From Dryas octopetala (Eukaryota; Streptophyta; Magnoliopsida; Rosales; Rosaceae): a stretch of 64,000 nt of DNA. Of this stretch, positions 43,895 through 55,397 are shown one piece after another. Location of the stretch: contig OY992835.1 in assembly GCA_963921425.1 (NCBI GenBank), positions 5,704,001 through 5,768,000 on the forward strand, written 5' to 3'. Every line of letters begins with the position of its first letter. The first letter of the stretch is position 1. The position numbers and the translations under genes are program-made. The notes below the pieces were generated by a model, which searched no databases, was not told where the DNA came from, and saw nothing but the letters and a program-made list of their open reading frames with translations.

Positions 43895-44722
43895 CGGATT
43901 GCATAAAACGCATACAGTAAGGCTTGATAAAATTGCCCTTCACTTACGCCATCCCTGATCAGAAATATTTGCCATTCAAATAAGAACAAAGCAACCTAGT
44001 TGAAGGGTAACCCAAGTATTTTTTACAAACATGCAGTGCCAATGTCAAATTTTGTTGCACAGACTGACCTAGGAATACAAACATGTACCTATACAATATA
44101 ATCCTTAGTGGCTTCTGCCCTGTTACCTTCCTACACGAAACCAGAAGATCCCTGGACAAAAGAGAATATGATATTGAGATAGAATATTAACACCTTACAA
44201 AAAGATAAAATGGCAACAATTTCCATCATGGAGTAGCATTATATGCAAGCAGAATATCGAAGGAACAAATTGAAGGGTCTGTATGAGTTTAGACTTTGGG
44301 GAATATTGGTGTGCTTGCCTATGGGCAAGAGAAGGTTGGTACAAGCAAATGGGAGTTAACCAATGAAGTACTGCAGCTTGAGAAAGTTCAAAAGAAGTGA
44401 TTCTAGAGTTCTCATACCTGATCATGCCACCACTGACTATGCCACGAACAGGGTCTTGCCATGTTTTATATAAATCTTGAATGAGTTCCTGTCTCTGAGC
44501 TTCAGCACAAACTAATCCAACATATTTGGTCACTTCAGGCCAATCCTGGGAAGCTACTACCTACAATAGTACAAACATCCATTAGCAACAATGTCTCAAC
44601 TTACATTGCGGAAAGAAGTTCCTGGTGGTAAAGAATTTTACAGCAGCAATGGAGGGGCTGAAAGCTTCTCCATTCTCAGGGTGAGTCAAATCTGCTCCGA
44701 TGGGACCTGGGGGACGAGTGTG
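43895..44722 (-). pseudogene. AGO1: Argonaute (AGO1/AGO10 clade) PIWI-domain exons
   Basis: Reading the reverse strand from high to low coordinates, four consecutive exons carry the PIWI core. They are GADLTHPENGEAFSPSIAA (about 44,643-44,705), [18 protein letters not shown] through [16 protein letters not shown] (44418-44560), DLLVSCRKVTGQKPLRIILY (44089-44151) and DGVSEGQFYQALLYAFYAIR (43895 to about 43956). Splice borders are GT/AG. The aspartates of GADLTHP and RDGVSEG, two catalytic DEDH positions, and the glutamate in the QDWPE region are kept. The sequence before GAD is replaced (TRPPGPI instead of the usual strand), substitutions occur (EAQRQ, AFYAIR), and the final histidine segment plus PAZ/MID domains are missing. 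It is a fragment, not a slicer. Confidence 0.85.
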
Positions 44723-45140
44723 CTGTTTTTCAAAACAAGAAAAAGCTAACCTGTGTAACAGAGGTTTAGAGGTTAACAGCTAAATATCTAAAAAAAAAAG
44801 ACATGTGCAACGCACATGTGACAGCAGGCAACCCTTTGGCTTAGCTTATAAGCTTCCTCTGTCTTTCTCTCTCCCTTATCTTTCAATTTATGAAGTTTTC
44901 AAACAACTTCAACGTACCACAGACACTCTCTTCGCGCGCACTCTCCCTCCCACTCTCTCTTCACGCGCACTTTCTCTTCAGCTTCCTCCTTTGTTGTTGT
45001 CGTCTTCTCAGCGCCCAAAGTTTGCAGGCATCTTCACCCACACTGAAGCGTACCTCATCCCTCGCCCTCCTTTGCCGTCGTCGTGGTCATCCTCTGTTCT
45101 GCCTTCTGCAATCAACATTTCAAGGTAATGGTCTTGTGCT
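44723..45140 (+). promoter_or_regulatory. CT-rich leader region upstream of the transposon-type gene
   Basis: From about 44,860 to 45,120 the plus strand is pyrimidine-rich and more GC-rich, as in a plant 5' leader, and ends at ATTTCAAGGTAATGG, a possible splice donor. It precedes the gene at 45.65 kb on the same strand. No protein motif was seen in the pyrimidine-rich frames. Confidence 0.35.
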
Positions 45141-45225
45141 ATTCGCTGATTGTCTTGTGGGCTTGTGGTATTGGTTGATTGTCTTGTGGTCTTGTGGTAT
45201 TGCTTGATTGTCTTGTGGGATCACT
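45126..45225. repeat. Short tandem repeat (TTGATTGTCTTGTGG)
   Basis: About three units of 28-40 bases contain GATTGTCTTGTGG and CTTGTGGTATTG. Confidence 0.8.
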
Positions 45226-45654
45226 TATGCACATACATGAAACCCTGTGAATATCATTTTTGTTGGGTTAGCTCATTTGCGATGGTGTTGTGTGAAGTCT
45301 TGATTGAAGGTTACAATTTTGTTAGGATAGAAATGCAATTGCAATATTAAAATGGCAGAAAGGACCTACTGTTTGACAATTACGAATGAACTGCCAACTG
45401 TGAAGTTAAATTTTGCAAAACCTATTTTGTTCAACTGTTATGCTCATTAATTTTCCTAGAAGGCATGTGTCTTGCCAACTGATTTTTTTTTTTTTTCACG
45501 TGAACATAAAGCCACATAGAACTTTATATGACCTTAAATGCCATTGTTTCCATGGTCATGTGTGAAATTATTTGTTCACTAATGATATTCGCATATAGCT
45601 AGCTAGACTAAGCATGCACTTCAATTACTAATAAATTATTGTTTTCGAATTTTT

Positions 45655-47360
45655 GGTTGTAATAGTGTCCTTATCTGATTTGAAGGCACGCATCTACAAT
45701 TTGATGTCCAACGAAATACCAATCCCCTCAAATCAAATCCCCGTACTAAAGGGAGACAAGGACACCACCATGCCATCGGTTGCGCATTGTGCCTTTTTCC
45801 GATATCTGTATGTCCTCATGTATTTTTCATTTTAAATGACATTTGAAATACAGTATGAATGGTAAATGATTGTTGTTTCATTGGTCAATGGTTTAGGCAA
45901 GTCCAGTTGGAGAGACTTAAACAAGCTGGCAAGCTGTTCAAGAACGACAAAAAGGTTGTTTTATTTAATTTTTGGTTGAGTTTATGGCCTATTGAATTTA
46001 AATGAACTACCTATTTTCTATTATATTTTATGACTTAGCACTCAATTTTGATAGTGGAAGCAAAAGATGTCCACTCAATGGAAGGCATTGGATGCGAAGA
46101 CCAAGGCAGAGTATTGTCTGAAGCCGAAGTTTAGTGAGGTTGTTGGGGAAGCGAGCAGCGGCACAATCAAGACTAGATGCGCTCCAGATCGGTTTGCCCA
46201 AGTTGTGGGTGGGTTTAATAATGATAAAATCACAGCTGTAAATGAGATGGAGTTCAGTGTGCTTGCCCGGATGAAGTGTCGTAGCTTGCGTCGCCGTCTA
46301 TGTCGGTTGCTTGTGGATCGCTTTCAACCAGACACATGTTCTATTGAGATACATGGCAAGACTTCCATCATCACGCCTCAAGATTTCATGGTCTTAATGG
46401 GTGTTCCAGAGGGTGGAATGGAAATTTCGACTACGGACTCCGTGAACAAGACCGAAGTCCAGACGTTGGCCAGTATCCATTGCACCAATGATGGGAAGAT
46501 CAAGATTGGTGACTTACAAAAAAGGCTTGGTGAGGCAGATATAATTGATGACAACTTTCGAGTGAGTTTTATGTTGTTCGCCTTGGGCACTATTCTTTGC
46601 CCAACTTTTAGCTTACTAGTAAGTAGAAAATTTTTGGAAGCACTCAAAGAACCGAATACCATACGACTTGGTAAATAGGCAAGTTATTCCCTAAAGCATC
46701 CGGTGGATGGAATCAAGGCCTTCAAGTCTAACGAAGGAAGCTACCTATGCGGCTGTGTTTTGTTCTTACAATTGTACTATATGGATGCTCTTCAACATGG
46801 CAGAACAATGGTAGACCGTTCTTTGCCAGCCGTGGTTTCATTGCATGAGCAAAAGATTAGTAGGCTGCTCAAATGGGTGAAAGAGAGAGGGGGATTTGTA
46901 AGCACATAAATTGAACTAGGCGATCGTTGTTTCCCAGTTCACCAACATACGGATGTGACTTGCTTGAAGGGAAGGTGGCCACATTGTCCCATACTGTGTA
47001 TGTCCTCCAGAAGTCTGTGGCTGATGCTTGCTCATCAATTTTTGCCCTCCAGAAATCCCAAGTTGAAATGAATGTAAATGTTTCTGCTATCCAGAAATCC
47101 ATCGCCGACGGCAATGAAGTAATGTCGCACAAATTTATGCAATTTCAAGAAGAATTTTTTAACAAAGTGGGCGGAAAAATTGCTAGTATGGTGGCAGTTT
47201 CGCAAAATGCACATGTCCATAATGTGCCTAAGGAAGGTGAAACAACTCGTAATCGATTACCTCCAATTAATGAAGTGCAACCCCCGCCACGAATTGAACC
47301 CATAATAACCCGGCAAAAATCTTTGTCTTTGGAGGAGCTACCCCGGAAAGAGGTATGAAG
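45655..47360 (+). pseudogene. Transposon-derived multi-exon gene (Ulp1-gene N-terminal type), one nonsense codon
   Basis: Likely exons: about 45,665-45,808 (SDLKARIYNLMSNEIPIP), 45,897-45,954 (VQLERLKQAGKLFKNDKK), 46,055-46,896 and about 46,938-47,358. The first two plus WKQKMSTQWKALDAKTKAEY resemble an HMG-box-like fold. The long exon reads RLLVDRFQPDTCSIEIHG, ITPQDFMVLMGVPEGGME and FALGTILCPTFSLLVS. This pattern belongs to N-terminal halves of plant transposon-borne Ulp1-family genes, often in Mutator-like elements. The frame runs through except for TAG at 46,676, where a tryptophan codon is expected (GKW, ASYSLKHPVDGIKAF). The last exon is coiled-coil-like (LQKSVADACSSIFALQKSQ). No terminal repeats were found. 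Confidence 0.7.
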
Positions 47361-47683
47361 GAGCTTTGAATAACGAGTATTGACCATATTTCATGAGTGT
47401 TCAAGTATAATTAATGTTTAATGTAGAACAAATTGTCTAGATTTGGAATATTGAATAATAAGTGTTTCCCATGGATTTTGAAACAAGTATAGGTACCATT
47501 AAAATGTAATGGTTGATTGGTTGGCTTTAATTTGCATGTGTTGTTGTTTCTAATCTTGAATAGCAAGTATTCATGTGTTGATTGGCTTTTGTGCATCTTG
47601 TTTTTTGGGTCGGAATATTGAATTAGCAAGTATTGATGTGTTGTTTCGTTTTTTTTCATGCATGTTATGTTCGTTTTGGTTGA

Positions 47684-47944
47684 TTGATTTATTATTCAAA
47701 GCACAATGAGTCCACCAGCATGACCACCACCAGCAATGTGGCCATGGGTCTTAAGAGACTATTTGTTCCTGATAAAGTGATGAAATCCTCTATATTGGAA
47801 AAAAAAAACTTAAAAAGATCTCTGAGAGGCAAGGATGCAGACCTTTCAAGGGTCCTCTTCCCGGCCATCTATCCCATGATGATATCTCAATGTGTACCTT
47901 CATTTTTATGGAGGATAGGTTTGACAGGTAAGATTGTTACTTAA
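47684..47944 (+). pseudogene. Possible further exon of the 46-kb gene
   Basis: After a TTATTCAAAG acceptor-like site the frame reads HNESTSMTTTSNVAMGLKR, LFVPDKVMKSS and LKRSLRGKDADLS, then decays. It may be the linker exon leading to the peptidase domain, which is not present. Confidence 0.35.
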
Positions 47945-47949
47945 TAAAA

Positions 47950-49020
47950 GTTTATGAATGTACACTACATAATCAATGTTCCAGAGTTACTTATATGGCA
48001 TCCCCTCAAATCAAGTGCACCTGACGTGACTCTCTGACAGATAAGACATTCCAGCTCACAGCCATGACTATTGGGGCATTCCACCTGATCTTCCATCCTT
48101 GCATTCAATGCAGCATTGAATGCAAAGGAGGTGAGTAGCTGTGCATGCTACTAGTTATGACCGAACGCGTGGATCTCTCTCAGCCACTCAATCACATGCA
48201 GGTAACTTACTCTCCACACCTTCCCTTGTCTATATAAACCAACTTATATGCACAAAGCCAGGATCCCCACCCATCCAGCCATCACAAAGCAAACACTTGC
48301 ACAAACTTTGGCTTACCAAAAACACACTTGGACTTGCTGAGAATAAACCCAGAACATTTGCCTTGTTCTTCCCATTCTCCCAAGTTCATCACATGTTCTT
48401 CCTCACTTCCATTCAAACACCATCAAACACACATCACTGACTTCATCATCGGAGCGTGTTTGGCTGGTACCACACCGGTCCATCTCCTTTGATCTTGTGT
48501 TTGTCTACAGGAAGATCACATCATCATCATCCAGCAGGACTTTGGATCAGCCAGGTCACTACCCCTAAGTTGTTGTAACTTTCTTACGAAAATTTGCATC
48601 AACATTTAGGTCTACAAAATACTATTCTGCAATAAGTAATTGCAAAACAACTAATTATTTTGAACTAATGTGGTATAATAAACTAATACATGATCTTGCA
48701 AGTTTATTTATGTTGGTTCCATTTTAGAGACAATATAGTTGAATTCTTCTTTCTTGATCTTCTAAAAAGTAAGAACAATCTATTAAAACTAAAAATACCC
48801 TTATCATTTTAATCATAATCTCATCATTTAGTGAAATTGAGGTTGAAACTATTATTTGATTAAATGGTATTTGCAAAAGCCAAGTTTTACCAAATTCAAA
48901 TTGTAGGATCTGAAGACATGTCTACTATCATCTTACATATTAGGATGCTGATAGCATAATCACTGGAAACTGATATAATACTGATGATGAGAAAAGAACA
49001 GAATCCAGAACATGAGTAGA
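47950..49020. other. No recognised gene; promoter- or LTR-like piece
   Basis: CTATATAAACC at about 48,230 followed by a C/A-rich leader-like stretch to about 48,560 could be an LTR R-U5 region or a gene promoter. No TG...CA ends with a target duplication were found and no open gene follows. Confidence 0.35.
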
Positions 49021-49029
49021 AAAACAACT

Positions 49030-50100
49030 TACGGAATTTGAGAACTCTGTGCTTGCCCAGCCATGTATTGCAAGGGACCTACACAATCAAATCAAAATCT
49101 CATTGAATGAAAAGGATAAGATTGTTATGACTAGACATGTTTTAATGGTTCAGCAATTTCTTTATAGCATCTAATATGATGCTTCAAGCACCATTGGATT
49201 AACAAATATACCGCTCTGGAACAAGTGGCAGGAAAAGGCAAAAAACAAAACCAAAAGAAAATAATGTAGCTTCAGCTGGGACTAAAAACCTTACTTTCTG
49301 CTGAAGCTGGAATATAAGGCATCACAGTCACCGGATTTTGGGGAAACCATGGCTGAGATACACCACCCATGAATGAGGATTGCAATTGGGCATTTCGGAG
49401 AGAAGTTTGTAAGGAGCTCATGTCCAAAAACTGAAATAGATAACACAGACAATTAGAAACGATAAACCTAAAAAGTGTACATGTTTATGTTTTTGGACTC
49501 AAAGTTGCTGTCAGTATTCCTGAAATTATGGAAGAAGAGCGGGGGAATAAAAACATACTCTTGGTGTTCTTAATCATTGAGAAAATGAACAAAGGAGTTT
49601 TAGCTTCATGGCACCATTAGGTTTGAGAAACTTCATGTTAAATTGTAGACCAATTATATATGCCAAGGATGATTGAACTATAATAGTATATATATGTAAA
49701 TTGGTCCTTGTACAGTCCAAACCTTCTTTAATTTGACTAATCCCCATTTACAGTCCAAGCATGACATGGTATACATTGATTAAAACCAATATGTTACAGT
49801 CTATAAATCACATCACTTGCAGACTTGCTCAGGAGATTATAACCACAACAATGAAATAACAAGCAATTGAACAATGGCAATCTCTATCTTTACGTCTTTC
49901 ATTTTTCTTTCTTGTTTGTCACTCTGTTTTCTTAGAAAGCCTTTTCTATGATTGATCGCAACACAAAATCAATTTCTATCATACAGTACAAATCAGCATA
50001 ACAGAGGCAACCTTACGAAGTTACCAATGGCACGCCCAAAACCACATGGAACTGCTGCAGCATCGACATCCCAATACACATGAGTCGTGGCCATCAGTTC
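49030..50100 (-). pseudogene. Exon fragments, possibly of a NYN-domain protein gene
   Basis: On the reverse strand, ATG at about 50,094 gives MATTHVYWDVDAAAVPCGFG, resembling the start of plant NYN (MARF1-like) nuclease-fold proteins that begin with a W-D-x-D motif. Two more exon-like pieces follow with plausible splice sites: MSSLQTSLRNAQLQSSFMGG and SQPWFPQNPVTVMPYIPA (about 49,297-49,433), and SLQYMAGQAQSSQIP (about 49,031-49,080). Whether they belong to one gene is unclear; the family was only tentatively recognised. Confidence 0.35.
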
Positions 50101-50544
50101 TCACCCTGAAAGAGAAAAATTGAACTGCCTTAATAAGAGGCTCAGCAAGGGAAAAAGCCATAAATTGCAAATATGGCTAGATACTTCATCAGAAGTGGGG
50201 AAAATCAAGGCTGAAAAAATGGTGCTTTTAAAGATTTTTTTTTTTTTTGTGTGGTAAGAATGGTTTTTTTAAAGAATTGAGTAACAATTCTCTGCAGTTA
50301 TATTGACGGTAGTGATTACGAAACCATAAAAAATGAATACACAGAGCATAAAGTTCATGAAAGACAATGAGATATCTTATATAGGCAAGGTAGACTCCAC
50401 ACACCTAATTAAAAATCAAAACCTTAGAAGTTGTATTGTGTTTTATCTTAGAAGATACAAACTGATGTCCCACAGTTCCACTTAACACTGGCCAATGCCT
50501 CTAAAGAAAGCATGCCTCTCAACCCCAGTAGAAACCAAAGAGTT

Positions 50545-50700
50545 TTAAAATATAAATTGATTGCATGTCGAACTGAGATTGTAAAACAGGAGAGTCAAAC
50601 TGCCACTTTGATATCGCAATTGCACATTGGGCTGGAATGGATTGCCATTGCAGTAATATATACTCCAAATATTCATGTATCACCATATGTAACACATACT
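50545..50700. repeat. Dispersed segment shared with 40.6 kb
   Basis: TTTTAAAATATAAATTGATT, GCATGTC, CACATTGGGCTGGAATGG and ATTCATGTATCACCATATG match 40,530-40,690 with scattered differences. Confidence 0.65.
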
Positions 50701-50934
50701 CATACAAATCCATATTGAAAAATAATGAGAAATAAACAAAATGAACGCACACATACATCATCATTTAAATAACTCCCGAGTACCACCAAGAAACCAATTA
50801 ATTCAATTAATCCAATTTCAAAGAGAGCAGCAAACCAATCCACCAACAAACCAATCTAATTAATCAAATTAAACCAATTTGAAAGACATGTACACAAGAG
50901 ACAAGACATACCTAACCAATTTGCAATGGAGCAT

Positions 50935-53368
50935 CACCTGCCCTTGATTCTATTGCTTCGTCTTACAGCTGGTCTTACGTCGGGGACAGTTATTTCCTTC
51001 CGCTTCTTCGAAACAGTCGATGCAGCAGGGCAGGTGGGAATGGGATGTGATTGTTCTTGCGCGTCCTCGTGGTCATCATCCACTGCCTCTTCATCGCTCT
51101 CTTCCTCGTGATCGTCCTCCCCTCTTTGGTCATTGTTAGGACTGTCAGGTTCGTCCGCTTCCTCATCGTCAGCCATGTGATCATCTGGCCCCTCCCCATC
51201 CTCATCTTCCTCCTCTTCATTTGCCTCTTCCTCTTCTTCATCATCTGCGTCCTCTTCATCTGCCTCCTCCTCATGCTCCTCTTCCTCCCCCGAATCCGCT
51301 TCATCGTCGTTTTCATCATCGTCATCTTCCTGGGTATTTGATGCTAACCTAGAAGTCCCCACGTTAGTTCCGCTGCCATGCACCTTGGCTTCTAGTCCCC
51401 TCTGCATGAGTGAATGATAGGTCAAAATATCAAAAACAATTTTAACTTTCAAGTGAAACCAAAATTCATCAAAAAATGCAATACTCACTATCTGCAACTG
51501 TAACGTGTGCACAAGCCGGTCAGATATACCCTTGGAAGTTTCCAGCTCGACAATCTTCCTCTGAGCTGTCGCAAGTTCCCGGAAAGCCTTGCTCAACGAA
51601 TGGCACTTAGCAAATAGCAAGGATGTTACCCCCGCATGCATATCAAGAAGCTCCGCCACCGTTTCAGCACTCACCTGCAATGTTTGCATTCATTAGTCGA
51701 CCATATTTACAAAGTATAATTGTTCGAACATACAACATGCACCATATAGCATTTCCCTAAGCATACTTGATCGTACACTATACATTAACCATTAAGACAA
51801 CACACTTACACTTTTGCAATCACTGGGAAGCGGAAGGCATGCAGTGTGTTTGCCCCGAGGAATGACAAGCTTCTCACAGTCTCCTTCTTCTCCCACACCT
51901 GGAATTGTGATGGACCTACTTGGCATCGGGATTTGACTGCTGACACCCTTGTCTGCCCAAGGTTGAGTACTTGGCATCACACCATCCCCCTCGTCCGTAG
52001 ACGGCCGGGAGGTATGTTTGTACACCAAGTACTCCCTCTGAAACGTGTTGTAGTCAGGGCTGTCCGGATGCAGTAAGTCTTTTGCATCCTTGCTTATCAA
52101 TCCCTCTAGTTTTTCCTCCACCGTCAAACACACGTCGTCCAACATGGTGGGCGGAGGACTGTGGGAACACATGGCTCCGGGGTCCCCAAGCTTTGCACAC
52201 TCACTCTCTCGCCCAAGAACCAGGCAAACCCAGCAGGCCCTTCTAGAAGTATTCGCAGCCTGGTGACCGGAAAACTGGCAGAGACATAGCTTGGTAGATC
52301 GGAGGCATTGCTTCCCCAAGGATGCCATTCAACCTAAAAATGAGAAGAGAAGGGAAATCAAACCAAGTTCACATGTTGTTCTAATTAGCAGTTATAAAAT
52401 TGAGGACAGAAACGGAAACACAAACCAAAAGTCATACAACGTACAACGGGTGAAAGGAATTGAACAAGTTTGTTAATTTTTCCATTCTTCCTACTCATAC
52501 ACCTTACATGGTTTAATCACACATGGTTCCGAGGGTACCTGATCAGCCGTTAGGTTTGCGAGGGACTCAATCAGTCCAGCTGTGTCATGTGAGTTGGCTC
52601 GCACCCCCGGTGTAGCCAACCACCTCAAGCCTCGAGGCCATGTGTCCTTTGGCTTGGGATCACGTAAAGACACGGGCATCAAGTATTCGCACGCCCATAT
52701 CTATCAAACAGTAACAAATAGCGGGAGTTAGTGTATATAAAAAAAACACAGCCAACATGGTGCAAACTTTCAAAATGAATTTAACAGTTACGTTACCTCC
52801 CATGCGCGCCAAAAGCCTCTAATGGTCCTATTCTATCCTTGAGATGGCGCGCGTCCATGTTCCGATACAAGCAGGAAAGAGATGGTGCGCCCCAATTGTA
52901 TAAACCAATGTCTTCAACCTTCTCAAGACTTGGTACATACCACAGCCACACAAACTTGCTCTTGTCGTTGAGCAGGGTGGCGCCAAGTAGATGGAGGATG
53001 AAAAGTCTGACCATCCGATCTTCTAACTCGGGGGTACCGGTTTCGAACCGCCCATACTTGGTATACATGTCCTCGCACACCATCTTCTTATCCGCAGCCC
53101 GAGCAAACTCTTTACCAAATAACCTTGTAAGTCTCTTCTTATCTTTGTGGGCGTCCTCTTCATACTTCATCGGATGCCCACTAAACCTTATTCCGGTGAC
53201 TGCGGCAAAGTCCAGCGGGGTCATGGTCAGCTCCCCAACTGTGTCAAAATGAAAGGTGTGGGTCGTGTCCCACCACCGAGTTGCCAGGGCAACGAGCAAC
53301 CTTCTATCCCGCTGGCCTTTTGAAGTTGCCATTTGGACAATGCCCCCAAAGCCCGCTGCATTAACCTT
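50935..53368 (-). pseudogene. Plant mobile domain (PMD) transposon-type gene, frameshifted
   Basis: Exons in transcription order: 53,368 to about 52,790 ([54 protein letters not shown]), about 52,701-52,535 (IWACEYLMPVSLRDPKPKD), about 52,290-51,810 (LDDVCLTVEEKLEGLISKD), about 51,674-51,490 (a helical stretch, AFRELATAQRKIVELETSK) and about 51,405-50,935, an acidic tail of E/D runs with basic SKKRKE and RRSNRIKGR ends. The first exon needs a frame change near 52,830 to restore IRGFWRAWE, the usual PMD motif, so the gene is broken. PMD proteins occur both in host MAIN/MAIL genes and in Mutator-like and Gypsy elements; the acidic, NLS-bearing tail favours a nuclear, element-derived protein. 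Confidence 0.75.
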
Positions 53369-53371
53369 CTC

Positions 53372-53427
53372 CTTTGAACTCCATCCCCAACCACCTTTGA
53401 ACTCCATCCCCAACCACCTTTGAACTC
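53372..53427. repeat. 23-bp tandem duplication at the STP/PMD junction
   Basis: CTTTGAACTCCATCCCCAAC plus CAC occurs twice in a row (53372-53394, 53395-53417) and begins a third time (53418-53427). It encodes FKGGWGWS in the transporter frame and marks the fusion point. Confidence 0.9.
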
Positions 53428-54366
53428 AGAGAAGAAATAGTTCATTATACCAGCAGCAAGGATTCCAATAGTGATTGACAATTGGAACATCATGTTGAGA
53501 GCACCACAATATTTATAAGGAGCCATCTCAGAGAGATAGATTGGCACAGACTGCATACATATAAAGAATGAAAAAGCTTACCAAAATGATTGATAAACCA
53601 AAAGATCGAAGAAGAAGATATATTTAATTATGTGTCTAGCTACCTACCTGATTGGCAAATCCAATACCAAAACCAAGCAAAATACGACCAACGATGAGCA
53701 TCCAAACTGATACAGCCAAGGCATTGAGGAGTGCACCACATAAGAAGAGAAATCCACCAAAGAACATTGTAATCTTCCTACCCAACTGTCTGGTTATAGA
53801 TGATGCAACGACGCATGAAATCAGAGCAGCCACATATAGCGACGACGTGAAGAGCGTCAGTATCTGGCTGTCGAATGTGCAGTACTGATCATCCGAAGGT
53901 GAGATTGAGGACTCTTTCTTGTAAACAGATGGGAAGAACTGTTTCAAGAATGAGTCCATTGATGTCACTCCACCTACATACATAAGAAAAACCCCAAAAT
54001 TAAACAACCTATACTTTGTAAGCATCATTCTAGCATGATAAATATTCCAAAATATTGAAAAGGGAACATAAGAACTATATGTACGTGTATTTTTTTTTTT
54101 TTTTTTTGGAGCTCGGGAGGGAGATTGAACTTGGATGCATTGTGGATAATTTTACGACTTTTCCAACTGAACTACCTAACAATAGCAACTTGAACTATAT
54201 GTATAAAAGATATATATATATATATATATATACCTGAAACCCCAAGATCGTAGCCAAAGATTAAACCCCCAGTAGCAGCAATCATACACGTGATCAAAAC
54301 CCTAGGAGTGAGTTTACCAGGATATTCTTTCACACCACTCGATGAAACGAAACCACCCCCAGCCAT
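53404..54366 (-). pseudogene. STP-type hexose/H+ symporter, truncated after three exons
   Basis: Exon 1 (54234-54366) starts [19 protein letters not shown] and ends in TM1 [13 protein letters not shown]. Exon 2 (53648-53973) reads [50 protein letters not shown] and [17 protein letters not shown]. Exon 3 starts at 53550 ([39 protein letters not shown]) and leaves the family after KGGWGW. STPs are 12-span plasma-membrane sugar/proton symporters of about 510 residues; here roughly the last 60 percent is missing and PMD sequence follows, out of frame. Splice sites and the N-terminal frame are intact, so the break looks recent. The intron after exon 1 holds a (TA)n run. Confidence 0.85.
54055..54233. 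repeat. Low-complexity intron part with T-run and (TA)n
   Basis: A run of about 18 T at 54,091-54,108 and alternating TA at 54,210-54,232, directly next to the splice donor of the transporter's first exon. Confidence 0.8.
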
Positions 54367-55044
54367 TGTTCCCTTCTTTCACTCTCTCACTCTAAAACCA
54401 ATAAAGAAAACAAATTAAACCGGAAGAATAGAAGCGTAGAATGCTGCTAAAAGATGAATGGAAGTGTTAGACGAGAAGATATTAATTTATAGAGGAAACC
54501 TCTAGCTTGTACCTGCGAGGAATACTTGTACAATTTGGAAATCAGAAATCAGACAAAAGAGGGAGAGCATAGCACAAGAACTTAATCTTATCCAAATCTC
54601 ATCCCCACATTAATTCCTATAAATATATAATTTATGGTTTTATATATAGCTTGTTTAGTTCTTGGCAAAATAGGTCACAAAACTCACTGATAATCGCGTA
54701 GTTCTTGCCTCATGTAAACTTCAATATTCTTTGTATTTTATTCAGTCTTATACTTGTAATAGAATTAGTCTTCTACTTGTAATAGGATTGTATCTATTAT
54801 AGTTTCTTTAACTCTAAAACCATCTTTCTTTTTGTTTTGAAGTAAATTATGTATCAAACAATAGGACTCGTATCTGCCGTGGGTGGTCATGATAATATGT
54901 ATATATATATATATATATACCGAATGTGGTTGTAAACATCAGATTGTACTATGTGTGTTAATTAGGGAACCTTTATTTGTTGCCTAGTTTACTTTTATTG
55001 TTGGATTGTCGATCTACAACAATACATGGACTGGTTTTCTTTTA
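54367..55044. other. Transporter upstream region and intergenic DNA
   Basis: The reverse-strand region just above the transporter ATG is CT-rich (leader), and TATATATAGCTTG near 54,644 could serve as a distant TATA element. A (TA)n run lies at 54,898-54,920. No other gene was seen. Confidence 0.4.
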
Positions 55045-55397
55045 GGGTCTTTTTCAATTTTGGTACCTGAACTTTGGGTCTTGTCTCAACTAGGTACCTA
55101 AACTATTATTTGTCTTAATTTCATACTTAAACTTTTATTTTGTCTCAATTTAGTATATAATATGACTTTTATCAATTAAGGCATCAAAATTAAGGGCATT
55201 TTAGTCAACCTAAGATCGTGAATAAACCAAATTGACCTTGGGTATAAGACATGTGCAACATATATGACCAAATTTTGTTAGTATTTTTTTTTTTTTACAA
55301 AAGTCACATTATATACCAATTTAGGACAAAATAAAAATTTAGATATGAAATTAACGGGACAAGGCCAAAAATTCAGATATCAAAAGTGAAAAAACCC
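55045..55397. mobile_element. Mutator-like MITE, family X copy 1, 353 bp
   Basis: GGGTCTTTTTCAATTTTGG at the left pairs with the inverse of the right end (CACTTTTGATATCTGAATTT and GGGTTTTTTC in reverse). Nearly the whole element folds into a long hairpin. A 10-bp flank (TTTTCTTTTA left, TTTTTTTTTA right) is a target duplication with one mismatch. No coding capacity. Confidence 0.8.

Noticed and set aside
48200-48600. Complete solo LTR
   Set aside because: A TATA-like box and leader-like stretch exist, but no matching TG/CA termini with a 5-bp duplication could be found.
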